Shown in pieces: positions 27,225-35,860 of a stretch of 64,000 nt of DNA; position 1 is the stretch's first letter, and every line of letters begins with the position of its first letter. Position numbers and translations under genes: made by a program. The stretch is taken from positions 166,132 to 230,131 of the forward strand of contig CAJTCS010000006.1 in NCBI GenBank assembly GCA_910574995.1, written 5' to 3'. The DNA is from Oscillospiraceae bacterium. Its GTDB lineage: Bacteria > Bacillota > Clostridia > Oscillospirales > Acutalibacteraceae. Under the pieces are notes generated by a model. That model was not told the DNA's origin. It did not search any database and saw only the letters and a program-made list of their open reading frames with translations.

Positions 27225-27568
27225 GAGCCATATCCCGTGAGGAAGTCTGCCAGGCCGTAACGCAAGCCGTGATGCTTTGCCTGGAATATTTGGAGCAGCA
27301 GGGCGAACCCCAGCCCACCACTCGCCTGTACACCTACGACGACCTGGCGCAGATGCTGGGCAAGTCCAAGAGTACCGTGCGCCAATGGGTATGCGCCGGG
27401 GAGTTCGGGGAGCCAGTAACGGTAGGCAGTTCCACCCGGGTGACCCAGGCTGGGGTGGACAAGTTCATAGCCGACCACAGTGGCCCCGTGAAAAAGCAGC
27501 CCGGCAAGCCCCGGACACGCGCAAACAGAGTAGCGACGGCCCGCCAGGGCCTGCCGCTGGGGATTTGA
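27221..27568 (+). CDS. MerR/excisionase-like DNA-binding protein
   Basis: The 115-aa protein has a winged-helix HTH_17-type motif (YTYDDLAQMLGKSKSTVRQW, residues about 38-57) followed by VTVGSSTRVTQAGVDKFIADH, and a basic tail. This is the architecture of excisionases and plasmid/phage DNA-bending proteins. It is the best Xis candidate in the prophage, although it lies 4 kb from int. GTG start coupled to the previous stop. Confidence 0.7.
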   Translation: MRAISREEVCQAVTQAVMLCLEYLEQQGEPQPTTRLYTYDDLAQMLGKSKSTVRQWVCAGEFGEPVTVGSSTRVTQAGVDKFIADHSGPVKKQPGKPRTRANRVATARQGLPLGI

Positions 27569-27581
27569 AAGGAGAAAAAAC

Positions 27582-28079
27582 ATGCCAAAATTCTATTTTA
27601 CCTACGGCACCAGCCCGGCCTACCCGTTTCAGGGCGGCTGGACGGAGGTTGAAGCACCGGACAGGCCCACGGCCTGCAAGCTGTTCCAGGTATACCACCC
27701 CACCCGCCCCGGCAGCGCCGGGCGGCTTAATTACGCAGACGTCTACTCGGATGAGGCATTTAAACAAACCGGGATGTACTCTGCGGGCAATTTCGGCTTC
27801 CGCTGCCAGGAGCGCATCGACCTCAGCCGGGAAGTGCTCCGTGCAGAAAACGGGGATGCTTCATCTGTGGACAAACTTGTCATAGTCTGCACGTCAAAGC
27901 GTGACTCCGGTGATTTTTATCCCAAACTGGACGTGGAAGCGAAAGGGTACATCAGCCCGGCGGCGATGGCAATCCTTATCACAAATATCATTGCGATAGG
28001 CCAAAACCAGTTCGGGTCAAGTTTTCTTAGCCTGCTTGATAAAGCGTTGAGCACCAGCGTGGAAAGCGGGGAAAGTTAA
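27582..28079 (+). CDS. Phage hypothetical protein
   Basis: This 165-aa protein begins with an aromatic-rich strand region (FYFTYGTSPAYPFQGGWTEV), reminiscent of small phage proteins of the antirestriction or DUF-type beta folds. No catalytic motif was recognised. GAAAGGAG precedes the ATG. Confidence 0.6.
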   Translation: MPKFYFTYGTSPAYPFQGGWTEVEAPDRPTACKLFQVYHPTRPGSAGRLNYADVYSDEAFKQTGMYSAGNFGFRCQERIDLSREVLRAENGDASSVDKLVIVCTSKRDSGDFYPKLDVEAKGYISPAAMAILITNIIAIGQNQFGSSFLSLLDKALSTSVESGES

Positions 28080-28304
28080 GTGCATATTTACGAGGATTGC
28101 ATCCTGTTTTTACTGGCCCTCACCCTGTTCTTTTTTGCCCTGGGCCTGCTGGGTGCGGTAATCGAGTGGCGGGAGGACAGGAAAGCCAGGCGGCAGGAGC
28201 AGCAGTTTAAAGCCCTGAACCGCCGGGAGGACTTGCACCGCCGCCACCACAATTATCTGGCGCAGATGGACAGGGCCCTGACGGAAAGGGGGCGTGGGGT
28301 ATGA
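28080..28304 (+). CDS. Small membrane protein
   Basis: The 74-aa protein has one N-terminal membrane helix (residues 8-28, ILFLLALTLFFFALGLLGAV) and a very basic, His/Arg-rich cytoplasmic tail. The start is GTG 28080, immediately after the preceding stop, and it overlaps the next gene (ATGA). Function unknown; early-region membrane proteins often act in exclusion or lysis timing. Confidence 0.6.
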   Translation: MHIYEDCILFLLALTLFFFALGLLGAVIEWREDRKARRQEQQFKALNRREDLHRRHHNYLAQMDRALTERGRGV

Positions 28305-28537
28305 TACACATAATACTCGACCTGGCCTGCGGCATTTGCATCCTGCTGTTTATCCACCGGTTGTATAGGCTTATCCGGTGCCAGGAAGCGCAAATCCAGA
28401 AGTACCGTGAAGCCCTGGCGCTTACTGACGAAGCACTGACTCTTTACAAAGAAATCAGTAACAAGCAGGCAGAGCAGATCAAGCTTCTGAGAATCTATGC
28501 TGCCATACCCCAGTATGAAACAGACTGTGAGAAATAA
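28301..28537 (+). CDS. Small membrane-anchored coiled-coil protein
   Basis: The 78-aa protein has a hydrophobic N-terminus (residues 2-20) followed by a helical segment with heptads (AQIQKYREALALTDEALTLY). It is coupled to the previous gene by ATGA. Both small membrane proteins probably form a pair. Confidence 0.55.
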   Translation: MIHIILDLACGICILLFIHRLYRLIRCQEAQIQKYREALALTDEALTLYKEISNKQAEQIKLLRIYAAIPQYETDCEK

Positions 28538-28626
28538 AAAAATGCCCACCCGCGACTGCAATCGTGGATGGGCTGGAAAGGAACTTGTAAAAATACTCAA
28601 TATTATTATAGCAGGAGGTGAAAGGC

Positions 28627-29001
28627 TTGTCAACTGCTCGAACTCACCTTGCCCCCCTCACCCCGTCAGAACAGGCCGTAGCTGACCAAAACGCCTACAT
28701 GATACCCCGGTTCCTCGCGGCCAACCATCTCCCGGTGGACGATTGGTATGACGTTGTGGTATTCCGCTATCTGCTGACCGTGAAAAAATGGTTTGCCTGC
28801 CCGGGAGTGTACAAGTACGAATTCAGTACCCTGGCCTGGAATAACATGCGCTCCGCTGTAAACCATGAACGGGAAAAACAGCGCCGCCGCATTCAGACTG
28901 TTAGCCTGGATGAAGTAATACCCGGCACAGATGGGCTTACATACGCCGAGACGGTAACCGCGTCCAATCTGGATTACATCCCCTATACGGAGGTGCGGTG
29001 A
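28627..29001 (+). CDS. Sigma-70-like protein
   Basis: The 124-aa protein resembles sigma region 2: VVFRYLLTVKKWFACPGVYK, FSTLAWNNMRSAVNHEREKQ, RRIQTVSLDEVIP, and a DGLTYAETV stretch. Region 4 is absent. The start is TTG 28627, 8 nt after AGGAGGTGA; a GTG in the same frame lies inside the SD. It may redirect host RNA polymerase or be a remnant regulator. A hairpin (28545-28573) lies in the leader. Confidence 0.55.
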   Translation: MSTARTHLAPLTPSEQAVADQNAYMIPRFLAANHLPVDDWYDVVVFRYLLTVKKWFACPGVYKYEFSTLAWNNMRSAVNHEREKQRRRIQTVSLDEVIPGTDGLTYAETVTASNLDYIPYTEVR

Positions 29002-29274
29002 GTGAAAACAAGCTATGATTTGGAGTATCTTCCGGAACGCAGGAAAAGCATCCATAAAGAAGCTCCGGAAATCACCGCTATTAAGGTCTTACTGGCCAGC
29101 CAGCGTAAGAACGCATGCTTTGAATACGACGATGAGCGGCAGGCGCGCAACCGGCTGAGGCTTATACAGCGCTTCCGCAATAGCAATGAATTGCGGGACG
29201 TGTTCGACTGTTACAGGTCAGATAAATGTGTGTATGTGGTACGCACAAAAAATGGAGGTAAAAAATGCAAATGA
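29002..29274 (+). CDS. Phage hypothetical protein
   Basis: This is a 90-aa, basic, helical protein with no recognised domain. The central part (ARNRLRLIQRFRNSNELRDV) is Arg-rich. It starts with GTG directly after the preceding stop and overlaps the helicase fragment start by 10 bp. Confidence 0.5.
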   Translation: MKTSYDLEYLPERRKSIHKEAPEITAIKVLLASQRKNACFEYDDERQARNRLRLIQRFRNSNELRDVFDCYRSDKCVYVVRTKNGGKKCK

Positions 29275-29630
29275 AGCTGGACGGCTCCACCCTCATCCTG
29301 ACGGGGGTGGACACCGCACAATTTGTCATCATCAAGAGCTGGAATAAAATGTGCTGGAACGCCAAATTAAAGCGGCTGGAGGGCACCGCAGACCTGGAAC
29401 TGCTGGACAAGCTGGCCGGGCTCTCCGGTTTGCAGCCCCCGGTGGCCGCCCGCCGCCGGGAACTGCGCCGGGTGCTGGAGGCGGTGGACCGGGAGCGGGT
29501 AAACCCAAACCCCAAGCCTTTTTACAAGTACCCGGTGAAGCTGCCGCTGTACGCCCACCAGGTGCGGGGGGCCAATATGGCGCTGCTGGAGTTCGGATGG
29601 GCGCCGCCGGAAAGGAGTGTACAGAAGTGA
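29265..29630 (+). CDS. N-terminal fragment of a SNF2-type phage helicase
   Basis: The 121-aa product corresponds to the N-terminal region of phage SNF2/DEAD helicases. It ends with the Q-motif-like LPLYAHQVRGANMALLEFGW and then diverges (APPERSVQK) before motif I. The helicase core resumes about 600 bp downstream at 30,266. GGAGG is 6 nt before ATG 29265. Two unrelated genes lie between the halves. Whether this fragment is functional is unclear. Confidence 0.7.
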   Translation: MQMKLDGSTLILTGVDTAQFVIIKSWNKMCWNAKLKRLEGTADLELLDKLAGLSGLQPPVAARRRELRRVLEAVDRERVNPNPKPFYKYPVKLPLYAHQVRGANMALLEFGWAPPERSVQK

Positions 29631-29917
29631 AATTCGCAGTTGTTGCTTATAGTGATAGCTTTGTACAGTGTCTCGGTGTTTTTGACTGCGCAGCTACGGC
29701 ATATGGTGAGGCGGTTATTTATCTCAGCGGAATCGCAGATAAAGATCATTTCCTTTCACCGCTCATCGAACTGGAATGTGATACTGGCTACGCTTTGGAG
29801 TTGAGACGTCTGGGGAGGCCAACGATAGAAACCGTATATATCCTATTCGCCGAAAACGAAGAACCGCATGGATGTGCCCAGAGCCAGGAGGCGAAGCATG
29901 AAACTCCCAATGTCTGA
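29627..29917 (+). CDS. Hypothetical protein inserted in the helicase locus
   Basis: The 96-aa protein opens MKFAVVAYSDSFVQCLGVFD, with no recognised domain. GTG 29627 overlaps the stop of the helicase fragment, and GAAAGGAG precedes it. Base composition is more AT-rich than the flanking helicase segments, consistent with acquisition. Confidence 0.55.
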   Translation: MKFAVVAYSDSFVQCLGVFDCAATAYGEAVIYLSGIADKDHFLSPLIELECDTGYALELRRLGRPTIETVYILFAENEEPHGCAQSQEAKHETPNV

Positions 29918-30239
29918 CGGCGAAATCGCAAGGCGCTACCGCAACGCCATAGATCCCCAAAAGAGCATCGGTATTTTGGCACAGCTGAACGCATGCGATA
30001 AAAAAGACATCTATGCCGCTTTAAGACGGGCCGGTATTGTGCTGGAAGCATCGAAAAAACCGCCGGTACTGCGGCGTAAGTTAGACCAGGAGCTGGCCTA
30101 TTCCCTATACAAACGCGGTTTGTTGGACCGTGAGATTGCCAGCGTGATGAGGGTGCCCTATCATACCATCTACACCTGGCGCAGCCGGAAAGGCCTGCCA
30201 GCCAATGGCAGAGGCAAAAAAGGAGGTGATGCCACATGA
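29898..30239 (+). CDS. HTH protein inserted in the helicase locus
   Basis: The 113-aa basic protein has a C-terminal helix-turn-helix (LLDREIASVMRVPYHTIYTW, about residues 75-94) and an N-terminal helical part (DGEIARRYRNAIDPQKSIGI) that could be a second HTH. GGAGG is 6 nt before ATG 29898. Its stop overlaps the next ATG (ATGA at 30236). It may be a DNA-binding regulator or a homing-type accessory protein; no nuclease motif is visible. Confidence 0.6.
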   Translation: MKLPMSDGEIARRYRNAIDPQKSIGILAQLNACDKKDIYAALRRAGIVLEASKKPPVLRRKLDQELAYSLYKRGLLDREIASVMRVPYHTIYTWRSRKGLPANGRGKKGGDAT

Positions 30240-31626
30240 TATCTCAAAATAGCAACCCCGTGCAAGGCAAAGGCTTCGGTTTACTATTTGAGATGGGTGA
30301 ACAGGCTGCGGGAAAACGCTGACAGCCATAGCTATCATGGGCGCGGGGTATAAAATGGGCCATCTGCGCCGGGTGCTGATTGTAGCGCCAACCTCCGTGT
30401 GCGCTGTCTGGCCCCAGGAGCTTGCTGCATATGCAGACTTCCAGTATACGGCCCGGACATTGTTGGGTGATAAGAAGCACCGTTTGAAAGAATTAGGAGA
30501 CTTAGTAGCATTTCCGTTCCCGCACTTGAAAGTTGCCGTGATCAATGTGGAGGGTGTGTGGCGCGACGGTATATTTGAAGCCCTGCAGGCCTTTGACGCC
30601 GACCTCATCATCTGCGATGAGAGCCAGCGCATCAAGACCTTTGACGCCGCCCAGAGCAAGGCCATGCACCGCCTGGGCGACCAGGCCCGGTACAAGCTCA
30701 TCCTCTCCGGCACCCCGGTGCAGAATGACGCAATGGACATATTCAGCCAATACCGCTTTTTAGACCCCACCATTTTCGGCAGGAATTACTACACTTTCCG
30801 CAGCCGCTACGCCGTAATGGGCGGCTTCAACAAAAAGCAGGTGGTGGGCTACCGGGACATGGACGAGCTGATCCGCAAGGAACACTCCATTGCATACAGA
30901 GTAACCAAAGAGGAAGCGGTGGATCTGCCGGAGCAGACCTTTGAAAACCGCATGGTCGCCCTGGGCAAAAAGGAGCGGGGCATCTATAACCAGCTCAAAC
31001 GGGAAAGCGTGGCCCAACTGGAGGACGGCGGCCAAGTGACAGCCACCACGGTGCTGACCCGCCTGCTGCGGCTCCAGCAGTTCACCGGGGGCTTTTTGGT
31101 AGAGGACGACGCCACCAAGCCCCAGCTGGCGAGCCGGGGCAAGCTGGACGCACTCGCCGACATCCTACACGACTACGTGATAGAGGGCCGGAAAAAGCTG
31201 GTGGTGTTCGCCCGGTTCATCCCGGAGGTGATGGAGATCATCAAGCTGGCAAGCGCCATGTTGGGCAAGGCCGGGAAAAAGTGCGTGGCCATTTATGGGG
31301 ACATTCCCAAAGAGCAGCGGGGCGATATCGTCAAGCAGTTCCAGACCGACCCGGACACGATGGTGTTCGCGGGGCAAATTGATACGGCAGGTACTGGGAT
31401 TACCCTTACCGCCGCGGACACCTGCGTGTATTATTCCGTGAATTTCAACTACGCCACCTACAGCCAGAGTTTGAGCCGGATTCACCGAATTGGTCAGAAA
31501 AACCGGTGTACATACATTCACCTGGTAACAGAAAAAACCGTGGATGAAACCATCCTGCGGTCGCTGGCCAGGAAAGAGGATTTGGCGAAAACAGTGGTAG
31601 ACGATTGGAGGCGGCTGTTTGACTGA
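30236..31626 (+). CDS. SNF2-type helicase core, broken by a frameshift in motif I
   Basis: The core has motif II as DLIICDESQ (usual DEAH/DESH position), SGTPVQN (motif III), and HRIGQK (motif VI) in the second RecA-like domain. The frame starting at ATG 30236 encodes GKGFGLLFEMG and then stops at TGA 30320. The core is in the -1 frame, whose only ATG (30337) lies after motif I and has no SD. A heptamer G GGA AAA (30310-30316) with a hairpin 8 nt later would shift into the core frame and produce GEQAAGKT; mutation is the alternative. With shifting the product is 463 aa. Confidence 0.7.
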
Positions 31627-31829
31627 TGGGGCCGAAAGAAGTAATTGCAAATTTAAATAGGCGTGTCCGCTTGCCGGACGGGTATGAGGGCCGCTTTACC
31701 GGTGCCACCATCCGCAAGAGGGACAATGGCGAGGTATTCTATCAGGCCGAATTGCAGGATTTGACAGCGCTGCGCTCCGTCAGGATATGCAGGCTGGAGG
31801 ATATCACGCCAGTGAAAAGAAAGGAGTAG
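31626..31829 (+). CDS. Small phage protein
   Basis: This 67-aa basic protein reads like a small beta-barrel (RVRLPDGYEGRFTGATIRKR, FYQAELQDL). ATG overlaps the helicase stop (TGATG). It probably accompanies the helicase; function unknown. Confidence 0.6.
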   Translation: MGPKEVIANLNRRVRLPDGYEGRFTGATIRKRDNGEVFYQAELQDLTALRSVRICRLEDITPVKRKE

Positions 31830-31832
31830 GCC

Positions 31833-32051
31833 ATGCCTGAAGACAGAAACATTATTCTCTGCAAAAAGTGCGGTCTCCCGGAATATTGGGGTGAAATGCG
31901 CTGGCTTTCCGGGAACTGTGTGTGCCGGGACTGTTATAGAAAGCAGTATGAGAAAGAGACCGGAAAACTCTACACATGGGATGACTTGGACGGCAAAAGG
32001 CCCAGCGTGGAAGAGTACAAACTACAGGCCGCTGGTGATCAGGCGCTTTGA
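31833..32051 (+). CDS. Small zinc-finger protein
   Basis: The 72-aa protein carries CKKCGLPEYWGEMRWLSGNC and CRDC, a four-Cys zinc knuckle, then a helical tail. Such proteins are common in phage DNA-metabolism operons. AAAGGAG precedes the ATG. Confidence 0.65.
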   Translation: MPEDRNIILCKKCGLPEYWGEMRWLSGNCVCRDCYRKQYEKETGKLYTWDDLDGKRPSVEEYKLQAAGDQAL

Positions 32052-32063
32052 GGAAATGCAGAT

Positions 32064-33776
32064 ATGATACATTTAGGCGACATTACCGCCATAGACGGCC
32101 GCACTGTGCCCCCGGTGGACGTGGTGATCGGAGGCTCACCCTGCCAGGATCTTAGCATAGCCGGGAAGCGGCAGGGCCTTTCAGGGGAACGCAGCGGGCT
32201 GTTTATGGAGCAGATCAGGATCATAAAGGAGATGAGGCAGGCAGATGCAGAGCGTGGGAACAGGGGCCGGTTCATCCGCCCCCGGTACATGGTGTGGGAG
32301 AACGTCCCCGGGGCCCTCAGCAGCAACAAAGGGGCCGACTTTAGGGCCGTCCTCGAGGAAACGATCAGGATCGCGGAACCAGATGCGCCCAGTATTCCAC
32401 TGCCTGCAAAAGGAAAGTGGCCGCTGGCTGACTGCTGGTACGGGGACAACTGGTCCGTTGCCTACAGAGTTCTCGACGCTCAGTTTTGGGGAGTGCCCCA
32501 GCGTAGACGTAGAATCGCGCTTGTCGCAGATTTTGGAGGACAATCCGCATCAGAAATACTCTTTGTCCGCAAAAGCGTGTGCGGGGATATTGAACCGGGC
32601 GAAGCGCCGGGGCAAGCCCCTGCCCCCGGAGCTGGAGGCGGCGCTGGTACTGCAATCCACGATGGACTAACCGCCGGGGTGCAGGCCCACGGCGATGGGC
32701 GATGCCATATCACGCCGGAGCTTCACGCCACCTTGTGCGTGGAGGGCGGGCAGCCTGGACAGGGATACCCCTGTGTTTTGACCGACAAGCTGTCCCCTGC
32801 CATGCGGGAAAAAGTGTGGAGCCTGCAAGGCAACGCCGTGGATCGGGACGCGGGCATGAACGGATCCGGCATTTCAGACGGGCCTATGTACACACTGAAC
32901 ACGGTAGACCGCCATGCGGTGCTGTGCCTGAACGACCAGGGAGGCAGCTTGATGGACGTCAGCGCCGACAAGGCCGGTACCCTCCGGGCGGAAACGCATG
33001 GCCACCCGCCAGTAGTGTGCGCTGGATTCAAACCCTTTGCAGGGGCAAAGGCCGGGAGCATTGGCTATCAGCCGGAGCAGGCCCCTACCCTCACGGCAGA
33101 GCAGGAATGCGCTGTGTATGAGAACCACGGCCAGGACAGCCGCCTTTCTGGGCCGCTGGACGTAGCTCCCACGGTAGCCCGGCAGTATGGCACTGGCGGG
33201 AACAACACCCCGCTGGTTATGGCCACAGGGCAAGCCAATGCGGAAATCACAGTGGACGCCAGCCCCACCCTCAACTGCAACCATGAACAGCCCATCGTGG
33301 CCGCTGTGGACTGCCGCAACGGCAGAGAGAGTTCTGAGGTGAACGGCACTCTGCAGGCAAAGAGCACTGGCGGCCAGAGCCTCAATTTGAACAACGTGGT
33401 ACGCCGCGCCCGCATCGTGCGCCGCCTGACGGAGCTGGAATGTGAGAGGCTCCAGGGCTTCCCGGATGGCTGGACAGATATCGGCCCCTGGGTAGACAGC
33501 AAAGGGCGCAAGCACAAGGAATGCACCGCCAGCGCCCGCTACACGGCCCTGGGCAATTCCATAGCCATACCGCCCTGGGCCTGGGTGCTCAAGCGCCTGT
33601 GCGCCTGCTACGAGCGCCCGGCCACGATGGCCAGCCTCTTTGACGGGATCGGCGGGTTCCCGCTGATCTGGGAGCGACTCAACGGCCCCGGCAGCTGCCT
33701 ATGGGCCAGCGAGATAGATGAGTTTGCTATGGCGGTGACCAAGTTTAGATTTGGGGCGGGTGATTTCCATGAGTAA
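32064..33776 (+). CDS. Circularly permuted DNA C5-cytosine methyltransferase
   Basis: The 570-aa protein has the catalytic PCQDLS (Cys27), ENV (79-81) and PQRRRR (145-150), then a long variable region with repeated xPTLxA-like units, then the motif IX-X region (ELECERLQGFPDGW, ARYTALGNSIAIPPW). The SAM-binding motif I LFDGIGGFPLIW and motif II ASEIDEF come last (522-556). Normal C5 enzymes have motifs I-II first, so the order is permuted. The N-terminus MIHLGDIT would directly follow the C-terminus in a conventional enzyme. No cognate restriction enzyme is near. Confidence 0.85.
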   Translation: MIHLGDITAIDGRTVPPVDVVIGGSPCQDLSIAGKRQGLSGERSGLFMEQIRIIKEMRQADAERGNRGRFIRPRYMVWENVPGALSSNKGADFRAVLEETIRIAEPDAPSIPLPAKGKWPLADCWYGDNWSVAYRVLDAQFWGVPQRRRRIALVADFGGQSASEILFVRKSVCGDIEPGEAPGQAPAPGAGGGAGTAIHDGLTAGVQAHGDGRCHITPELHATLCVEGGQPGQGYPCVLTDKLSPAMREKVWSLQGNAVDRDAGMNGSGISDGPMYTLNTVDRHAVLCLNDQGGSLMDVSADKAGTLRAETHGHPPVVCAGFKPFAGAKAGSIGYQPEQAPTLTAEQECAVYENHGQDSRLSGPLDVAPTVARQYGTGGNNTPLVMATGQANAEITVDASPTLNCNHEQPIVAAVDCRNGRESSEVNGTLQAKSTGGQSLNLNNVVRRARIVRRLTELECERLQGFPDGWTDIGPWVDSKGRKHKECTASARYTALGNSIAIPPWAWVLKRLCACYERPATMASLFDGIGGFPLIWERLNGPGSCLWASEIDEFAMAVTKFRFGAGDFHE

Positions 33777-33818
33777 ACTGTTCCCCCGCGACGGCCCTGA
33801 TTCAGAAAGGTGATGCAC

Positions 33819-34250
33819 ATGGAACTGCTTGAAATGCTGAATAAGTATCAGTCTCTGCTGGAGAAAAAGGACGCCCTCGCCCAGCAGACCAAAGAAAATA
33901 ACGCCGCCATCGATGCGGCAAAGGAGCAGATCGCCCAGCAGATGATCGACGACGACTGCCCAAAAATCAGCACCGGGGGCTACAGCTTCAGCCTCCAGGA
34001 GAAAACCATCTACAGTAAGCGCTCGGAAGCCGACATGGCCCAGGCGGGTGTGGATTTCTTTGACACCCTCCGGGAGGAGGGGTTAGGCGATATCATCAAG
34101 GAAACCGTGGCCGCCCAGACCCTGGGCTCCACCATGCGGGCCTATGTAGAAGAACACGGCGAGCTCTCCGAGGCGCTGGGGAAAGTCATCAACACCTATG
34201 AGACTTTCGATATTTATCGGAGGAAAGAAACCAGGAGAGGCGGTAGGTAG
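33819..34250 (+). CDS. Phage hypothetical protein, coiled coil
   Basis: The 143-aa protein has an N-terminal coiled coil (YQSLLEKKDALAQQTKENNA) followed by a compact region. The architecture is reminiscent of small phage recombination partners but no family is recognised. ATG 33819 lies 5 nt after AAAGGTGATG; earlier in-frame GTG/ATG codons overlap that SD. Confidence 0.55.
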   Translation: MELLEMLNKYQSLLEKKDALAQQTKENNAAIDAAKEQIAQQMIDDDCPKISTGGYSFSLQEKTIYSKRSEADMAQAGVDFFDTLREEGLGDIIKETVAAQTLGSTMRAYVEEHGELSEALGKVINTYETFDIYRRKETRRGGR

Positions 34251-34343
34251 TGTGAAAAATACGAAAGAAAGGAGCGATACCGGGCACAAGACGCCGCTTC
34301 TTCATGGCTTTTTGTGCGAATTCTGTATCGCATGGCGATTATT

Positions 34344-34892
34344 ATGAGCGAAAATATCACCACTATGACCGGGGAACAGCTGGAACAGGCAGCGGCAGAA
34401 GCAAAAAGGCTTATGGAGGAAAGCAGCGGCCAGATGGTCATCGACATGACCCTGGACAGTGAGCGCAGCATGAAAGAGAATTTGGATACCATTATCGACT
34501 TTCGGCTCCAAACCCTGCTGGGGGAATCTCCTCCGCCTTCTGATGTCCGTAACCGGCATGAGGCGTATGGCATCGCGGCGGAGAATTTCTATCAGGTAAA
34601 TGCCAGCGTCAAGAAAATCCAAGGCGACATGAATAGGCTCTTGTCCACTTTGGGCGATTCCAACCTGCCCGCCCTGGAAGCGGTGGGCGCCTTGCTCAAC
34701 AGCGCCACACTGGCCGCAATGGACGTAATCACGATGGCCGCCGATATGAAGCGTACCATGACCGACCTTTATGCCGCTGAACGCTGTGAGCCCACCCCAC
34801 TGGAAGAATTGGCTGAAGGTGACGGCTTCGAGGAAGCGGAAGAACTGGAAGATATGGGCACAGATACTGATTTTGATGAGGAGGACGAATAA
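34344..34892 (+). CDS. Phage hypothetical acidic protein
   Basis: The 182-aa helical protein has a strongly acidic C-terminus (EELEDMGTDTDFDEEDE). ATG 34344 is used, but an upstream in-frame ATG (34332) is equally possible because neither has a clear SD. It immediately precedes the gene for the protein with an SSB-like tail. Confidence 0.5.
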   Translation: MSENITTMTGEQLEQAAAEAKRLMEESSGQMVIDMTLDSERSMKENLDTIIDFRLQTLLGESPPPSDVRNRHEAYGIAAENFYQVNASVKKIQGDMNRLLSTLGDSNLPALEAVGALLNSATLAAMDVITMAADMKRTMTDLYAAERCEPTPLEELAEGDGFEEAEELEDMGTDTDFDEEDE

Positions 34893-34894
34893 TT

Positions 34895-35776
34895 ATGGCA
34901 AAGAAAAACGAACTGGCGGTACTTGACACTTTCAAACTGGCAAACCCCTATGAGGGCATGGACCCGGAACTGCTGGCCGAGCTGGAGGACGAGCTGGCCG
35001 ACCTGGACGATGAAAAGGGCATCACCTGTCGCCGAATCAAGATGCCCAGCGGTGGTGCCCTGGCCTTTGAGGTACAGGGGGAGGATGAAGAAGATGTAGA
35101 GTACGTCAAAGAGTTGCAAGGCGTAATTCTTTTCACGCATCGTGTAAACGGTTATTGGAGCAAGCCCCTGGGGGATGGTGAAGGAAACGCAGCGCCGGAC
35201 TGCTCCAGCATGGACGGAAAAATGGGTATCAACACCACTACTGGTGAGTGTATCAACTGTGATACCTGTCCCCTTAACCAGTACGGCACCGACCCCAGAG
35301 GCGGCGATGGGAAAGCCTGCAAAAATATGCGGCGCCTGTATTTGATGATCAGCGGCGACCCCAACTGTTACTTGCTGACAGTGCCGCCCACCTCCATTCG
35401 GGACGTGAATAAGAAACTTCGGTCACTGCTTACCGGCGGCACCCCCTACATTGGTATGGTGGTAAGTATCAAACTGGCAAAGGAAACCAACAAGGGCGGC
35501 GTGGATTATGCCAAAATCGTGCTGAACAAGGCCGGTCTTTTGCCCGCGGGTGTGGTCGCCCAGGCCAAAGAGCTGCGCCGCCAGATGAAAGATAAGTTCA
35601 AAGAGATGTCCATCAATGCGGCTGAGTATAACCAGCCGCAGGGAAATCCGCTTGATATCAACCCTGTTGATGACCTTAATGAAATCTTCCCGGATCGGGC
35701 GGAGGAAGCGCCCCCGGCCCCGCAATTTGAGGAAGCACCGCCTCTGCCCGATGATGACAATCTGCCCTTCGCGTAA
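34895..35776 (+). CDS. Phage DNA-metabolism protein with SSB-like acidic tail
   Basis: The 293-aa protein has an acidic helical N-terminus, a Cys cluster (CINCDTCPLNQYG) near residue 125, a beta-rich core, and a Pro-rich linker ending PPLPDDDNLPFA, very similar to an SSB C-terminal tip. Its place directly before the primase-helicase suggests a ssDNA-binding or replisome-recruiting role. The family is not recognised with certainty. Confidence 0.6.
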   Translation: MAKKNELAVLDTFKLANPYEGMDPELLAELEDELADLDDEKGITCRRIKMPSGGALAFEVQGEDEEDVEYVKELQGVILFTHRVNGYWSKPLGDGEGNAAPDCSSMDGKMGINTTTGECINCDTCPLNQYGTDPRGGDGKACKNMRRLYLMISGDPNCYLLTVPPTSIRDVNKKLRSLLTGGTPYIGMVVSIKLAKETNKGGVDYAKIVLNKAGLLPAGVVAQAKELRRQMKDKFKEMSINAAEYNQPQGNPLDINPVDDLNEIFPDRAEEAPPAPQFEEAPPLPDDDNLPFA

Positions 35777-35785
35777 ATAAGTTAG

Positions 35786-35833
35786 GCCGCAACAGGGAGC
35801 AGCTCAATACTAGAGTCTGCTCCCTTACGCGGC
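35786..35833 (+). other. Long hairpin before the primase-helicase gene
   Basis: GCCGC-aac-AGGGAGCAG, a 14-nt loop, then CTGCTCCCT-tac-GCGGC: two perfect stems separated by a symmetric 3x3 internal loop. There is no T-run, so it is more likely a regulatory or RNA-processing structure than a terminator. Confidence 0.65.
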
Positions 35834-35860
35834 ATTATATCAGGAAAGCGGGGTGGCCGC

